Assembly: GCA_026392355.1 (NCBI GenBank)
Contig: JAPLCF010000034.1
Location: 1-48,703 of the forward strand
Reading direction: 5' to 3'
Origin: Actinomycetota bacterium
Lineage (GTDB): Bacteria > Actinomycetota > Thermoleophilia > Gaiellales > F1-60-MAGs149
DNA: 48,703 nucleotides
Shown here piece after piece: positions 1-8,671 of the stretch. Numbering within the stretch: position 1 is the stretch's first letter; every line of letters begins with the position of its first letter. The notes beneath the pieces are model-generated. The model saw only the letters and a program-made list of their open reading frames with translations, was not told where the DNA came from and made no database searches. The translations under genes and the position numbers were made by a program.

Positions 1-1107
<1,107 letters not shown>

Positions 1108-1264
1108 TCACGGCACCCGCGCTACTCCCCCATGCACTATCGGAGGGGATCGCGTCTGGCTGCTGGACGTATCCTGACGATAGTACGGATCGGCCTCGCG
1201 CGGCTCGCTCCAACCCCGCAGCCCACGCTCAGTGAGCCCGTGCCGACCGCCGTCTCGGCACCGC

Positions 1265-1462
1265 TTACCGCCGCGCGCGCCGGCGCGTGAACAGCGTGAA
1301 CAGCGCGGTCATGATCACGGACGTAAGCACCGCCTGGAAGAGGTACCTGGCGTCGATCGTGTCGCCGAAGATCCACTCGAACAGGAGTTGGAAGAAGACG
1401 ACCAACAGGAAGAACAGCACGGCGGCAGCGAGGGGCCGCATACGACTCGGTGTCGTAGCCAT
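1265..1462 (-). CDS. Small two-helix membrane protein, unknown function
   Basis: A 65-residue protein with two predicted membrane helices (about residues 10-33, rich in Leu/Phe/Val, and 40-59) and a basic C-terminal tail (TRRRARR). This suggests an inner-membrane hairpin with its end in the cytoplasm. No family is recognised. Support for a real gene is the membrane-protein composition and a TAGGCT box exactly 7 bases before the ATG, the same arrangement as at several other genes in this window. It stands alone between katG and the metallo-hydrolase. Confidence 0.6.
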   Translation of the reverse strand: MATTPSRMRPLAAAVLFFLLVVFFQLLFEWIFGDTIDARYLFQAVLTSVIMTALFTLFTRRRARR

Positions 1463-1469
1463 AGGCAGA

Positions 1470-1475
1470 AGCCTA
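1470..1475 (-). promoter_or_regulatory. -10 box TAGGCT, likely leaderless start
   Basis: TAGGCT on the minus strand ends 7 bases before the ATG at 1462. At that distance transcription would begin at or next to the start codon. No -35 consensus is clear. Confidence 0.45.
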
Positions 1476-1575
1476 CAGCAGCCCCACAGCCGACTGAAGG
1501 TGTTCCGCGCGGTGTGGCACTGGGGGCAGCCCTGAGTGCACGGCGCCGGTCCGGGCAGCAGCGCGCTGCGACCCG

Positions 1576-2334
1576 CTAGGCGCGCTCGACCTTTGAGCCA
1601 CCGACGATGTCCTCGGAGCCGTCGGCCCAGCGGACCAGCGCCTTGTGGCCGCCGTCGTAGTCGGGACCCCAGACCAGCAACGTGGCCGGGTTGCCCCAGG
1701 CGGTAACGGGCTCGTCGAGAGAGGCGTCCTCGCCGCGGAAGTAGCGAACGAACGGGTTCGAGGCGCGCTCGGCGCCAATCGTCGTCGGGCTGACATGCCC
1801 AGGATGCACAACGGTCTCGTCGGGCAGCGCGAGCAGGCGGTCGAGCGATGCCTTGAGGTCGGCAAGATCGGTGTGGCCCGGCGCACGCGTGCCACCAACC
1901 GTGCCGTCGAACAGCACGTCACCGGTGAAGACGTCGGTGCCCTCGACCAGGAAGGACAGGTGGCCGCCGGCATGGCCGGGCGTCGGGATCGCCCGCACCT
2001 GCATGCCCGCTACATCGATCGTGCCGTCTTCCTCGAGCGTGTACGCGATCTCGCCGTCGAAGTGGCCGTCCTCGCGGATCAGCTCGATCGCGCGGGCGCT
2101 CGCGCCAGCCTCGACGCCGTAGCGGTCGAGCACCTCGTCGAGGTCGTAGATGTGATCGACGTGGTGGTGCGTCAGCAGCACGCCCTCGATCGTCAGGTCG
2201 TTCTCCTCGACGAAACGGTGCAGGTCGTCATGCGCGCCGTTGCAGTCGATCCAGAGTGCCGGGCCGCCCTTCTCCTTGGCGACGACGTACGCGTCGGCCA
2301 TCCACTGGGGGTCCTGGGTGTGATGGATCAGCAT
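1576..2334 (-). CDS. MBL-fold metallo-hydrolase, glyoxalase II-like
   Basis: A 252-residue metallo-beta-lactamase-fold hydrolase. The metal motif THHHVDH lies near residue 60, followed by the later ligands in TPGHAGGHLS, TGDVLF and HPGH, an order typical of hydroxyacylglutathione hydrolase-like proteins. The substrate is unknown; a thioester or similar small metabolite is likely. The start was chosen at the ATG at 2334 because GGAGG sits 6 bases upstream; the reading frame stays open further upstream but runs into nadE in another frame. It follows nadE by 10 bases and is probably translated from the same transcript. Nothing supports an antibiotic-resistance role. Confidence 0.88.
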   Translation of the reverse strand: MLIHHTQDPQWMADAYVVAKEKGGPALWIDCNGAHDDLHRFVEENDLTIEGVLLTHHHVDHIYDLDEVLDRYGVEAGASARAIELIREDGHFDGEIAYTLEEDGTIDVAGMQVRAIPTPGHAGGHLSFLVEGTDVFTGDVLFDGTVGGTRAPGHTDLADLKASLDRLLALPDETVVHPGHVSPTTIGAERASNPFVRYFRGEDASLDEPVTAWGNPATLLVWGPDYDGGHKALVRWADGSEDIVGGSKVERA

Positions 2335-2344
2335 GGGGAGCCTC

Positions 2345-3928
2345 CTACGTGAAGCGGTTGGTGATGGGCATGCGGCGGTCGCGGCCGAATGCGATCGGAT
2401 GGACTTTGAGACCGGGCGCGGCCTGGCGGCGCTTGTACTCGGCACGATCGACGAGCGCCGCGATGCGCTTGGCGGTGTCGAGATCGACGAGACCAGCGGC
2501 CGCGATCTCCACGGGCGAGCGGCGCTCCTCGATGTACGCGTGCAGGACCGGATCCAACACGTCGTAGGGCGGCAGCGACTGGTCGTCGCGCTGGCCCTCA
2601 CGCAGCTCGGCCGTGGGCGGGCGCTCGATCGTCGAAACCGGGATCACCTCGCGGCCGTGGACGGCGTTGACGTGGCGACTCAGCGCGAACACGGTCGTCT
2701 TCGGCACGTCCTTGATCGGCGCAAAGCCGCCGACCGAATCGCCGTACAGCGTCGAGTAGCCCGTCGCGACCTCGCTCTTATTGCCCGTCGTCAACACCAG
2801 CCAGCCATGCTGGTTCGACAGGCTCATCAGGAGCACGCCGCGGATGCGCGCCTGCATGTTCTCTGCCGCCAACCCATCGATCTCGGGCAGCAGGTCGTGG
2901 AAGGCGAGACGTAGGTCCTCGATCGGCAGCTCGCGGAAGTCGATGCCGAGATTCTCCGCCACCACCTGGGCGTCCGTGCGCGTCTCCGACAGGTTGTATT
3001 TCGTGGGCATCGACACCGCATGCACACGATCGGCACCCAGCGCATCGACGCTCAGCGCAGCGACGAGCGCCGAATCGATACCGCCCGACAGTCCGAATAG
3101 CACGCCGTTGAAGCCGTTCTTGTTCACGTAATCGCGGAGTCCCAGCTTGAGCGCGGCCCACAGCTCGGCATCGCGGCTGTCCGGCAGCGGCGCGATCTCC
3201 CCCGCCCCACCCGGCACGTCGCACACGACGAGATCCTCGGCGCAGTAGACGCCTCGGGCAATCAGCTCGCCCGCCGCGTCATAGACCAAGCTGCGACCGT
3301 CGAAGGCGAGCTCGTCCTGGCCACCCACGAGGTTTGCGTAGCCGACGGCGACGCCGTGGTCGCGGGCGAAGGCCGCGATGAGCGCGTCGCGCTGCTCGCC
3401 CTTGCCGAGGTGGTACGGCGAGGCCGAGAGGTTCACGATCAGCGTCGCACCATCGCGCGCGGCGGCATGCGCCGGACCGTCGGTGACCCAGATGTCCTCG
3501 CAGATCGACAGCCCCACGCGCTCGCCGGCCACGTCGACGATCACGGGGCCAGTGCCAGGGACGAAGGTGCGCTGCTCGTCGAACACGCTGTAGTTCGGGA
3601 GCGCCATCTTGTCGAAGCGCGCCTCGACTGCTCCCTCGCGCAGCAGGTACGCGGAGTTGCACACACCCGTGGCGCCCGCGTGCGGGCCGCCGACGATGAC
3701 CGGGATGGGCAGCCCGACCGCGAGTTCGGCAACCGCTGCCTCGCACGCCGCCACGAACGTCGGGCGCAGCACGAGGTCCTCAGGCGGATACCCGCAGATC
3801 GCGAGCTCGGGCGTGACGACCAGCTCGGCACCCTGTTCGGCGGCACGGTCGACCGCAGCGCGGATCAGCGCGGCATTGCCGGCGAGGTCGCCGACCGTCG
3901 GATCAAGCTGGGCGAGCGCGAGGCGCAC
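2345..3928 (-). CDS. nadE: Glutamine-dependent NAD+ synthetase
   Basis: Final step of NAD biosynthesis: amidation of nicotinic acid adenine dinucleotide using ATP and glutamine-derived ammonia. 527 residues. The N-terminal nitrilase-type glutaminase domain has the Glu-Lys-Cys triad (E41 in TPELAICGYPPEDL, K107 in FDKMALP, C143 in LSICEDIW). The C-terminal synthetase domain has the SGGIDS pyrophosphate loop at 281-286 and the TGNKSE and YGDSVGG motifs. This is the shorter bacterial fused form, not the roughly 680-residue mycobacterial type. The GTG at 3928 is preceded 6 bases upstream by TAGACT, so the mRNA may be leaderless. It lies between the OB/HD gene and the metallo-hydrolase in one minus-strand group. 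Confidence 0.97.
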   Translation of the reverse strand: MRLALAQLDPTVGDLAGNAALIRAAVDRAAEQGAELVVTPELAICGYPPEDLVLRPTFVAACEAAVAELAVGLPIPVIVGGPHAGATGVCNSAYLLREGAVEARFDKMALPNYSVFDEQRTFVPGTGPVIVDVAGERVGLSICEDIWVTDGPAHAAARDGATLIVNLSASPYHLGKGEQRDALIAAFARDHGVAVGYANLVGGQDELAFDGRSLVYDAAGELIARGVYCAEDLVVCDVPGGAGEIAPLPDSRDAELWAALKLGLRDYVNKNGFNGVLFGLSGGIDSALVAALSVDALGADRVHAVSMPTKYNLSETRTDAQVVAENLGIDFRELPIEDLRLAFHDLLPEIDGLAAENMQARIRGVLLMSLSNQHGWLVLTTGNKSEVATGYSTLYGDSVGGFAPIKDVPKTTVFALSRHVNAVHGREVIPVSTIERPPTAELREGQRDDQSLPPYDVLDPVLHAYIEERRSPVEIAAAGLVDLDTAKRIAALVDRAEYKRRQAAPGLKVHPIAFGRDRRMPITNRFT

Positions 3929-3934
3929 GCGTGC

Positions 3935-3940
3935 AGTCTA
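3935..3940 (-). promoter_or_regulatory. -10 box TAGACT before nadE
   Basis: TAGACT overlaps the stop codon of the upstream OB/HD gene and ends 6 bases before the nadE GTG. This would give nadE its own leaderless transcript besides readthrough. Confidence 0.4.
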
Positions 3941-4807
3941 TTGCGCTTCGGCCGATCGGCCAGCCGCCTGGGCCAGCGCCACGGAGACCGCTGCGTCGAG
4001 CGCCACGGCGCCGTGGAGGCACGCGGCCTCCGGCGTCTTGGCGCGATCGGCGTCGATGCAGTGCAGGACGGCGACGACACGGTCGCGCGAAGTACCCAGA
4101 CGATCCGCCGCCTGCTCGATGCGGCGCGTCGAGAGGCGCGGAATGCCAAGTAGGCGCCCCTCCTCTGACTGCACCAGCACGGGGCCAGGCACGAACGCGT
4201 CGGCGGCACCCACAGCGAAGAGCAGGCTGGCGGCAGCGACCACCGACTCGTCGAGGCGCGGGTGCAGCAGCCAGAGCTCGCGACACGCCGTGGCGACAGC
4301 AACCGTGTGCTGTAGCGCTCCGCCGGCGTAGGCGTGGTGCTGCTCAACGCTCATCGGCGCGGCACGGAAGGCGGTGCGGAAGGCACCGTCGTTGAGCACG
4401 GCGCGCGTGAGGTTGCGCAGCCCCTCGTCGGTGATGTCCTCGGCGAGGAACTCGAGAAAGCCCTCGAGGTCGTCGACGTCGCGGCGCGCACCCGGGGTGA
4501 ACTCGAGCGCATCGGGGGCGACTTCGGTCTGCTCGACGGAGCGCACGACGATCTGTGGGCGGCCGCGATACTCCTCGACGCTGCCGAGCACGCGAATAAC
4601 GTCGCCAACCTCGAAGCGCCCATCGAGGATCGGGGCGTCATCGAAGATCGTGGCCTTCACGCGGCCGGTCTTATCCGCCAGCTCGAGCGCGAGGTACGGC
4701 GAGCCCGTGCGCGTGCGGCGTCGATCCTTGCGAATGACGGCAAACGTCGAGTCGACGAGCTGGCCTTCGACAAGATCGCGGACGGCGGTGCGTGCTTCTG
4801 CGCTCAC
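3938..4807 (-). CDS. OB-fold / degenerate HD-domain protein (YhaM-like)
   Basis: A 289-residue protein with an N-terminal OB-fold nucleic-acid-binding domain (about residues 10-95; ALELADKTGRVKATIF and GRPQIVV are typical) and a C-terminal HD-type domain, as in the YhaM 3'-5' exonuclease family. The first HD motif is present (HHAYAGGALQHT, residues 157-168). The defining HD dyad is not: where the family has LLHDIG this protein has LLFAVG (195-200), and the later HHG and Asp motifs also look eroded. The nuclease activity is therefore doubtful and a nucleic-acid-binding or regulatory role is possible. The GTG start at 4807 has TAGACT 7 bases upstream. It is the first gene of the nadE group. Confidence 0.8.
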   Translation of the reverse strand: MSAEARTAVRDLVEGQLVDSTFAVIRKDRRRTRTGSPYLALELADKTGRVKATIFDDAPILDGRFEVGDVIRVLGSVEEYRGRPQIVVRSVEQTEVAPDALEFTPGARRDVDDLEGFLEFLAEDITDEGLRNLTRAVLNDGAFRTAFRAAPMSVEQHHAYAGGALQHTVAVATACRELWLLHPRLDESVVAAASLLFAVGAADAFVPGPVLVQSEEGRLLGIPRLSTRRIEQAADRLGTSRDRVVAVLHCIDADRAKTPEAACLHGAVALDAAVSVALAQAAGRSAEAQ

Positions 4808-4814
4808 ATGGGTG

Positions 4815-4820
4815 AGTCTA
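4815..4820 (-). promoter_or_regulatory. -10 box TAGACT before the OB/HD gene
   Basis: TAGACT on the minus strand lies 7 bases before the GTG at 4807. The matching -35 area touches the palindromic element that starts at 4842. Confidence 0.45.
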
Positions 4821-4841
4821 GTCGGCGGTGTGCGGGAGAGG

Positions 4842-4940
4842 ATGCTCCAAAGGGGTCAGACCATTTTGGAGCATGCGCGCTGCTGTCTGGTGATGCGGCC
4901 GATCTTCATGCGCCAAAAGGGTCTGACCCCTTTGGAGCAT
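4842..4940. repeat. Paired inverted REP-like hairpins (BIME-like)
   Basis: Two 33-base units (4842-4874 and 4908-4940) are reverse complements of each other with 31 of 33 matches, separated by 33 bases. Each unit is itself a near-palindrome: outer arms ATGCTCCAAA / TTTGGAGCAT (perfect in the left unit, one mismatch in the right) around an inner GGTC-N-GACC core. Two hairpins in head-to-head orientation match the layout of REP/BIME elements, which in other bacteria are spread by RAYT transposases. No such transposase gene is in this window. It lies between the divergent OB/HD and DUF1015 genes. Confidence 0.8.
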
Positions 4941-5029
4941 CCGACGTCGTCATGCGCGGGCCATCGCCACAACTCTGCTGCCTCTCTGGACGGGCGGAGC
5001 TGACGGGAGGGACGTTTCCCGAGTCCCGA

Positions 5030-5035
5030 TACGAT
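5030..5035 (+). promoter_or_regulatory. -10 box TACGAT before the DUF1015 gene
   Basis: TACGAT ends 9 bases before the ATG at 5045. No ribosome binding site is visible in between, which fits a leaderless mRNA. Confidence 0.4.
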
Positions 5036-5044
5036 GCCCCGCGC

Positions 5045-6307
5045 ATGACGACGCCCGAGCACCTCGAGGTCCGCCCATTTCGCGGGCTGCGCTACGACCC
5101 CAAGCGCCATCCGGCGTACAGCGTGGTCGCACCGCCCTACGACGTCATCCAGCTCGCCGACCGCATGCGCCTCGTGGCGCGCAGCAACCGCAACGTCGTA
5201 CGCCTGATCCTGCCCGACGTCGGCCGCGCCGAGAATGCTCGCCGGCTGCTCGATGAGTGGCGCGAGGACGGCACGCTCCGCGAAGAGGACGTGCCATGCC
5301 TCTACCGCACCGAGGAGACCTTCACCGGCCCCGACGGCGTCACGCGCGTGCGCACCGGCATGATCGCGCTCGTCGGCCTGCCGCGCGGTGAGGGCACGAT
5401 CCTCCCGCACGAGCGCACCATGCCGAACATCGTCGAGGACCGCCTGCGCCTGCTTCGCACGACGCACGCTCAGCCGTCGCCGATTCTCGTCACCTACGAC
5501 GATCCGTACGGCGACATCGATGCCGCGCTGCGTCTCGGCTCCGAGCCGCTACCCATCGTCGACCTGACCGACGACCACGGCACGCACCTGCGCATGTGGC
5601 GCGTCACCGACGAGGCCCTGCAGGAGCGCATCCACGACATCCTTGCCGAGCGCCGCCTGCTGATCGCGGACGGCCACCACCGCTACGCGACAGCACTCGC
5701 CTATCGCGGTGCGTTCCCGCAGGACCCCTCTGCCAACTCGATGATGATGTTTCTGACGAACGGCGCCTCGCCCGGCCTCGTCATCTTCCCGATCCATCGC
5801 ATCGTCAGTGGAGTCGCCGCGACGACCCAGGAACGCCTGCCCGACCTGCTGCGCGAGGCGGGCTTCACCGTCGAGGAGGCTGGCGACGGCGTTGCTCAGC
5901 TCGAGACGGCGATGGCGAAGATCCCGCATGACCACGGCGTTTTTGGGCTTGTCCGCCAGGGGCTGCCACCCATGCTCGTCAGCGCACTCGCGGACGCTCC
6001 CGCCGACTCGCCGCTCGACCGTATTGATGCCGTGATGCTGCAGGAGCGCGTGCTCGGCCCGCTGCTCGACCTGCCCGCCGACGTCGTGGCCAAGACGCAT
6101 CGCATTCGCTACACGGCGTACTCCGACGACGCGGCCGCGAAGGTCGAGGAGTCGGGCGACGTGGGCTTCATCCTCCGTGCGCCGACGGTGCGCGAGGTCG
6201 AGGCCGTCGCCCTCGCCGGCGAGGTCATGCCGCAGAAGAGCACGTACTTCTATCCGAAGACGCTCGATGGCCTCGTGATCCGCACGCTCGACGGCCCGCA
6301 GACCTGA
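5045..6307 (+). CDS. DUF1015 family protein
   Basis: A 420-residue cytosolic protein of the DUF1015 family. Visible family signatures are the N-terminal RPFRGLRYDP and VVAPPYDVI, the central DGHHRYATAL motif (about residue 215), FPIHR, and the late KTHRIRYT stretch. The function of this family is not established to my knowledge. The start was set at ATG 5045, where the family N-terminus begins and a TACGAT box lies 9 bases upstream; the frame is open far upstream, but that part is antisense to the OB/HD gene and passes through the repeat pair. It is monocistronic, followed by two palindromes and then mrp. Confidence 0.9.
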   Translation: MTTPEHLEVRPFRGLRYDPKRHPAYSVVAPPYDVIQLADRMRLVARSNRNVVRLILPDVGRAENARRLLDEWREDGTLREEDVPCLYRTEETFTGPDGVTRVRTGMIALVGLPRGEGTILPHERTMPNIVEDRLRLLRTTHAQPSPILVTYDDPYGDIDAALRLGSEPLPIVDLTDDHGTHLRMWRVTDEALQERIHDILAERRLLIADGHHRYATALAYRGAFPQDPSANSMMMFLTNGASPGLVIFPIHRIVSGVAATTQERLPDLLREAGFTVEEAGDGVAQLETAMAKIPHDHGVFGLVRQGLPPMLVSALADAPADSPLDRIDAVMLQERVLGPLLDLPADVVAKTHRIRYTAYSDDAAAKVEESGDVGFILRAPTVREVEAVALAGEVMPQKSTYFYPKTLDGLVIRTLDGPQT

Positions 6308-6315
6308 TCGATCGT

Positions 6316-6380
6316 GCGAATCTGGACCCGGGTCCAGATTCGCAAGATTCGTGCTGATCTGGACCCGGGTCCAGATTCGC
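6316..6380. repeat. Two tandem palindromes with a shared 20-base core
   Basis: The palindrome ATCTGGACCCGGGTCCAGAT occurs at 6320-6339 and again at 6357-6376, each followed by TCGC, giving direct repeats 37 bases apart. The first copy extends to a perfect 28-base palindrome (6316-6343); the second has a diverged left flank. They fill the 95-base gap between the DUF1015 gene and mrp. The second copy covers the expected -35 area of the mrp promoter (-10 box at 6391). They could be a double operator, a REP-like repeat or stem-loops ending the upstream transcript. No T-run follows, so a classical terminator is unlikely. Confidence 0.8.
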
Positions 6381-6390
6381 CTATTCCGGC

Positions 6391-6396
6391 TAGCCT
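6391..6396 (+). promoter_or_regulatory. -10 box TAGCCT before mrp
   Basis: TAGCCT ends 6 bases before the ATG of mrp, again the leaderless spacing. Confidence 0.45.
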
Positions 6397-6402
6397 GCAC
6401 GC

Positions 6403-7515
6403 ATGGCGCTGAACGAAGATCAGATCCGCGAGGCTCTCACCCGGGTGATCGACCCCGAGTTGAAGCAGGACCTCGTGACGCTCGACATGATCAAGAGCAT
6501 CGCGATCGATGGCGGCGACGTGACCGTTGGCGTCACGCTGACGATTCCCGGCTGCCCGCTGAAGGCCACGATCAACGATGACGTGACGCGCGAGGTGGGC
6601 TCTGTCCCTGGCGTCGAGCGCGTGGCGATCGAGTTCGGCAGCATGTCGGAGGACCAGCGCGCCGCGCTCGCCACGAAGCTGCGTGGCGGCCGTCCGCCCA
6701 AGGCGGCCGGCGAGCTGAGCGTCTCCCCAAAGACCCGCGTGATCGCCGTTGCCTCCGGCAAGGGTGGTGTCGGCAAGTCGTCACTGACCGTCAACCTCGC
6801 GATCGCCTTCCAGCAGATGGGCCTCGAGGTCGGTGTGATCGACGCCGATATCTACGGCTTCTCGATTCCCGGCATGCTCGGCATCCATCAGCGCCCGGTG
6901 ACCGTCGACAAGATGATCGTGCCGCCCGTCGCACACGGGCTGAAGACGATCTCAATCGGCTACTTCATGGAGGAGGGCGGCGCGGTCTTGTGGCGCGGCC
7001 CGATGCTGCACAAGGCGATGCAGCAGTTCCTGTCCGACGTCCACTGGGGCGAGCTCGACGTGCTGCTGATCGACATGCCGCCAGGCACCGGCGACGTCGC
7101 CATCTCGCTCGGCGGTCTCGTGCCGAATGCCGAAGCCGTGGTGATCACCACCCCGCAGGCGGCGGCACAGCGTGTCGCCGAGCGTGCCGCTGCGGTCTCC
7201 GAGCGCGTGAACATGCGCGTGGTCGGCGTGATCGAGAACATGTCGTACCGCGTCTGCCCGTGCTGCGGCGAGCGCGACGACCTCTTCGGCTCTGGTGGTG
7301 GCGCCTCGCTGGCCGGCCATCTCGACGTGCCGCTGCTCGCCGAGATTCCGCTCGAGCCCGCGTTGCGCGAGGGCGGCGATATCGGCGTGCCCTTCACGAT
7401 TAGCGCGCCTGACTCCCCCGCCGCCGTCGCCATCCGCGCACTGGCCGAGCGTCTGCACGGCATGCGCACGCAGGATCCGCTGGCACGGATCAAGAAGCCG
7501 CTGAAGATCGTCTAG
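6403..7515 (+). CDS. mrp: Mrp/ApbC/NBP35 family Fe-S cluster carrier ATPase
   Basis: A P-loop ATPase that binds and delivers [4Fe-4S] clusters to client proteins in the cytosol. 370 residues: an N-terminal MIP18/DUF59 domain (about 1-85), then the deviant Walker A motif SGKGGVGKS (118-126), IDADIYGFSIPG, IDMPPGTGD (223-231) and the cluster-binding CPCC (C285 and C288) in MSYRVCPCCGERDDLFG. Length and order are those of bacterial Mrp proteins with the DUF59 extension. The ATG at 6403 has no ribosome binding site but a TAGCCT box 6 bases upstream. Complex I and other Fe-S enzymes in this window are plausible clients. Confidence 0.96.
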   Translation: MALNEDQIREALTRVIDPELKQDLVTLDMIKSIAIDGGDVTVGVTLTIPGCPLKATINDDVTREVGSVPGVERVAIEFGSMSEDQRAALATKLRGGRPPKAAGELSVSPKTRVIAVASGKGGVGKSSLTVNLAIAFQQMGLEVGVIDADIYGFSIPGMLGIHQRPVTVDKMIVPPVAHGLKTISIGYFMEEGGAVLWRGPMLHKAMQQFLSDVHWGELDVLLIDMPPGTGDVAISLGGLVPNAEAVVITTPQAAAQRVAERAAAVSERVNMRVVGVIENMSYRVCPCCGERDDLFGSGGGASLAGHLDVPLLAEIPLEPALREGGDIGVPFTISAPDSPAAVAIRALAERLHGMRTQDPLARIKKPLKIV

Positions 7516-7521
7516 TACCGT
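7516..7521 (+). promoter_or_regulatory. -10-like box TACCGT before the propeller gene
   Basis: TACCGT overlaps the end of mrp and lies 10 bases before the GTG at 7532. Weaker than the TAG-type boxes. Confidence 0.3.
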
Positions 7522-7531
7522 ACGCGTCGTC

Positions 7532-8671
7532 GTGCCTCGTCGTCTCATCGTCTTGCTCGCGATCCTCAGCGCCACGGCCTACGCGTCGACTGCGCTAGCC
7601 GCGGGCGATGACTACACCCAGACCGGGCATGAGCACATGACGTCGCTCCCCGCCGCAAGCAGTTCCACGCCCGCGCTCTCAAGCGCTGGCCATGACTACC
7701 ACCAGCCCGGGCGCGTGCACATCGCACCGCTGCCTGCGGCCAGCAATGCGACGCACGAGCTATCGAGCGTCGGCAACATCATCTGGATCACACAGCCCGC
7801 GGCGAATCGCGTACTACGCGCGACGATCACCGACGGTTTGGTGTCGCGCCTGCAGCAGTTTGAGCTTCCGGTGGGCACGCTGCCCCACGGAATCGCACCG
7901 CTCTCCGGCTCGTCCGCGTGGGTGACGCTTGAGGGCACCGACCAGCTCGTGCGACTCGATAGCGTGGGGCGCGTCACGCGCCGGATCCAGCTGCCCGCGG
8001 GGACAGGTCCGCATGGGCTCGTACGCGCTACGAACGGAACCCTCTGGTACGCCGGCAAAGCCGGCAGCGTGGTGGGTCAAGCCGATCCGATGACACGGCG
8101 TGTGACGCGCGAGATTCACCTGCCTGCCGGATCGCTGCCGATCTACGTGACCGAGGGCCGCAACCACGCGATCTGGTGGACCGAGTTGACGGGATCACGC
8201 GTTGGCCGCTTCCAGAATGGCAACGTAACGCGCGTGCTTCTGCCCAACTCCGGCCCCGGCAGTGCGTCTGCCCGCCCGATTGCTATCGAATCCGATGCGA
8301 GCGGCGATGTCTGGTTCTCGGAGGAGGCCGGCAACGCGGCGGGCGTGATTCCTGTCGCTATCGCCGAAGGCGCGCGCAGCAACCTCACCACCTCAAGCAT
8401 CCGTCTCTACCGCATGCCGAATCCGGCGTCCATGCCTGCCGGCCTGACGGTCGCGCCAGACGGAACCGTTTGGGTACAGACGACGCGTCCCTACGGCGTT
8501 GTGCGGATTCGCGACACAACGGTTGAACAGTTCGACCTGCCGTACCGACCCATTAACGGTGGCTCCACCGCTCCACTACCCCACCGGATCCACGTGGTGT
8601 CCGATGGGTCGCTCTGGTACACGGAATTGAAGGGCGATTGGATCGGCCACATCGTCCTGAGGACGCATTAA
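7532..8671 (+). CDS. Secreted beta-propeller, streptogramin-lyase-like fold
   Basis: A 379-residue exported protein: signal peptide MPRRLIVLLAILSATAYASTALA (about 1-23, Ala-x-Ala site), then two tandem 28-residue units (26-53 and 54-81, both of the form DY-x-Q-x-G ... LPAAS ... LSS-x-G), then a propeller of repeats with the pattern 'WxT ... R' typical of the virginiamycin B lyase / NHL-like group. Family resemblance alone does not show lyase activity; most such proteins are uncharacterised. The GTG start is set by the signal peptide, 16 bases after mrp. It is convergent with, and overlaps by 4 bases, the DUF1028 gene. Confidence 0.8.
   Translation: MPRRLIVLLAILSATAYASTALAAGDDYTQTGHEHMTSLPAASSSTPALSSAGHDYHQPGRVHIAPLPAASNATHELSSVGNIIWITQPAANRVLRATITDGLVSRLQQFELPVGTLPHGIAPLSGSSAWVTLEGTDQLVRLDSVGRVTRRIQLPAGTGPHGLVRATNGTLWYAGKAGSVVGQADPMTRRVTREIHLPAGSLPIYVTEGRNHAIWWTELTGSRVGRFQNGNVTRVLLPNSGPGSASARPIAIESDASGDVWFSEEAGNAAGVIPVAIAEGARSNLTTSSIRLYRMPNPASMPAGLTVAPDGTVWVQTTRPYGVVRIRDTTVEQFDLPYRPINGGSTAPLPHRIHVVSDGSLWYTELKGDWIGHIVLRTH
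7607..7774 (+). repeat. Two 84-base in-frame tandem repeats in the propeller gene
   Basis: Units 7607-7690 and 7691-7774 encode related 28-residue segments that both carry DY-x-Q-x-G and LPAAS. The DNA has diverged, so the duplication is old or under protein-level selection. Confidence 0.7.

Noticed and set aside
1576-2334. Metallo-beta-lactamase antibiotic resistance gene.
   Set aside because: The motifs are those of glyoxalase II-like hydrolases, there is no signal peptide and the context is NAD synthesis.
5549-6400. A 284-codon antisense frame over the DUF1015 gene that begins inside the tandem palindromes.
   Set aside because: The start lies in the repeat, the composition is Arg/Asp/His-heavy and the plus-strand protein is a clear family member.
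7532-8671. Virginiamycin B resistance gene.
   Set aside because: Only the propeller pattern is shared; the protein has a signal peptide and extra repeats, and most relatives are uncharacterised.
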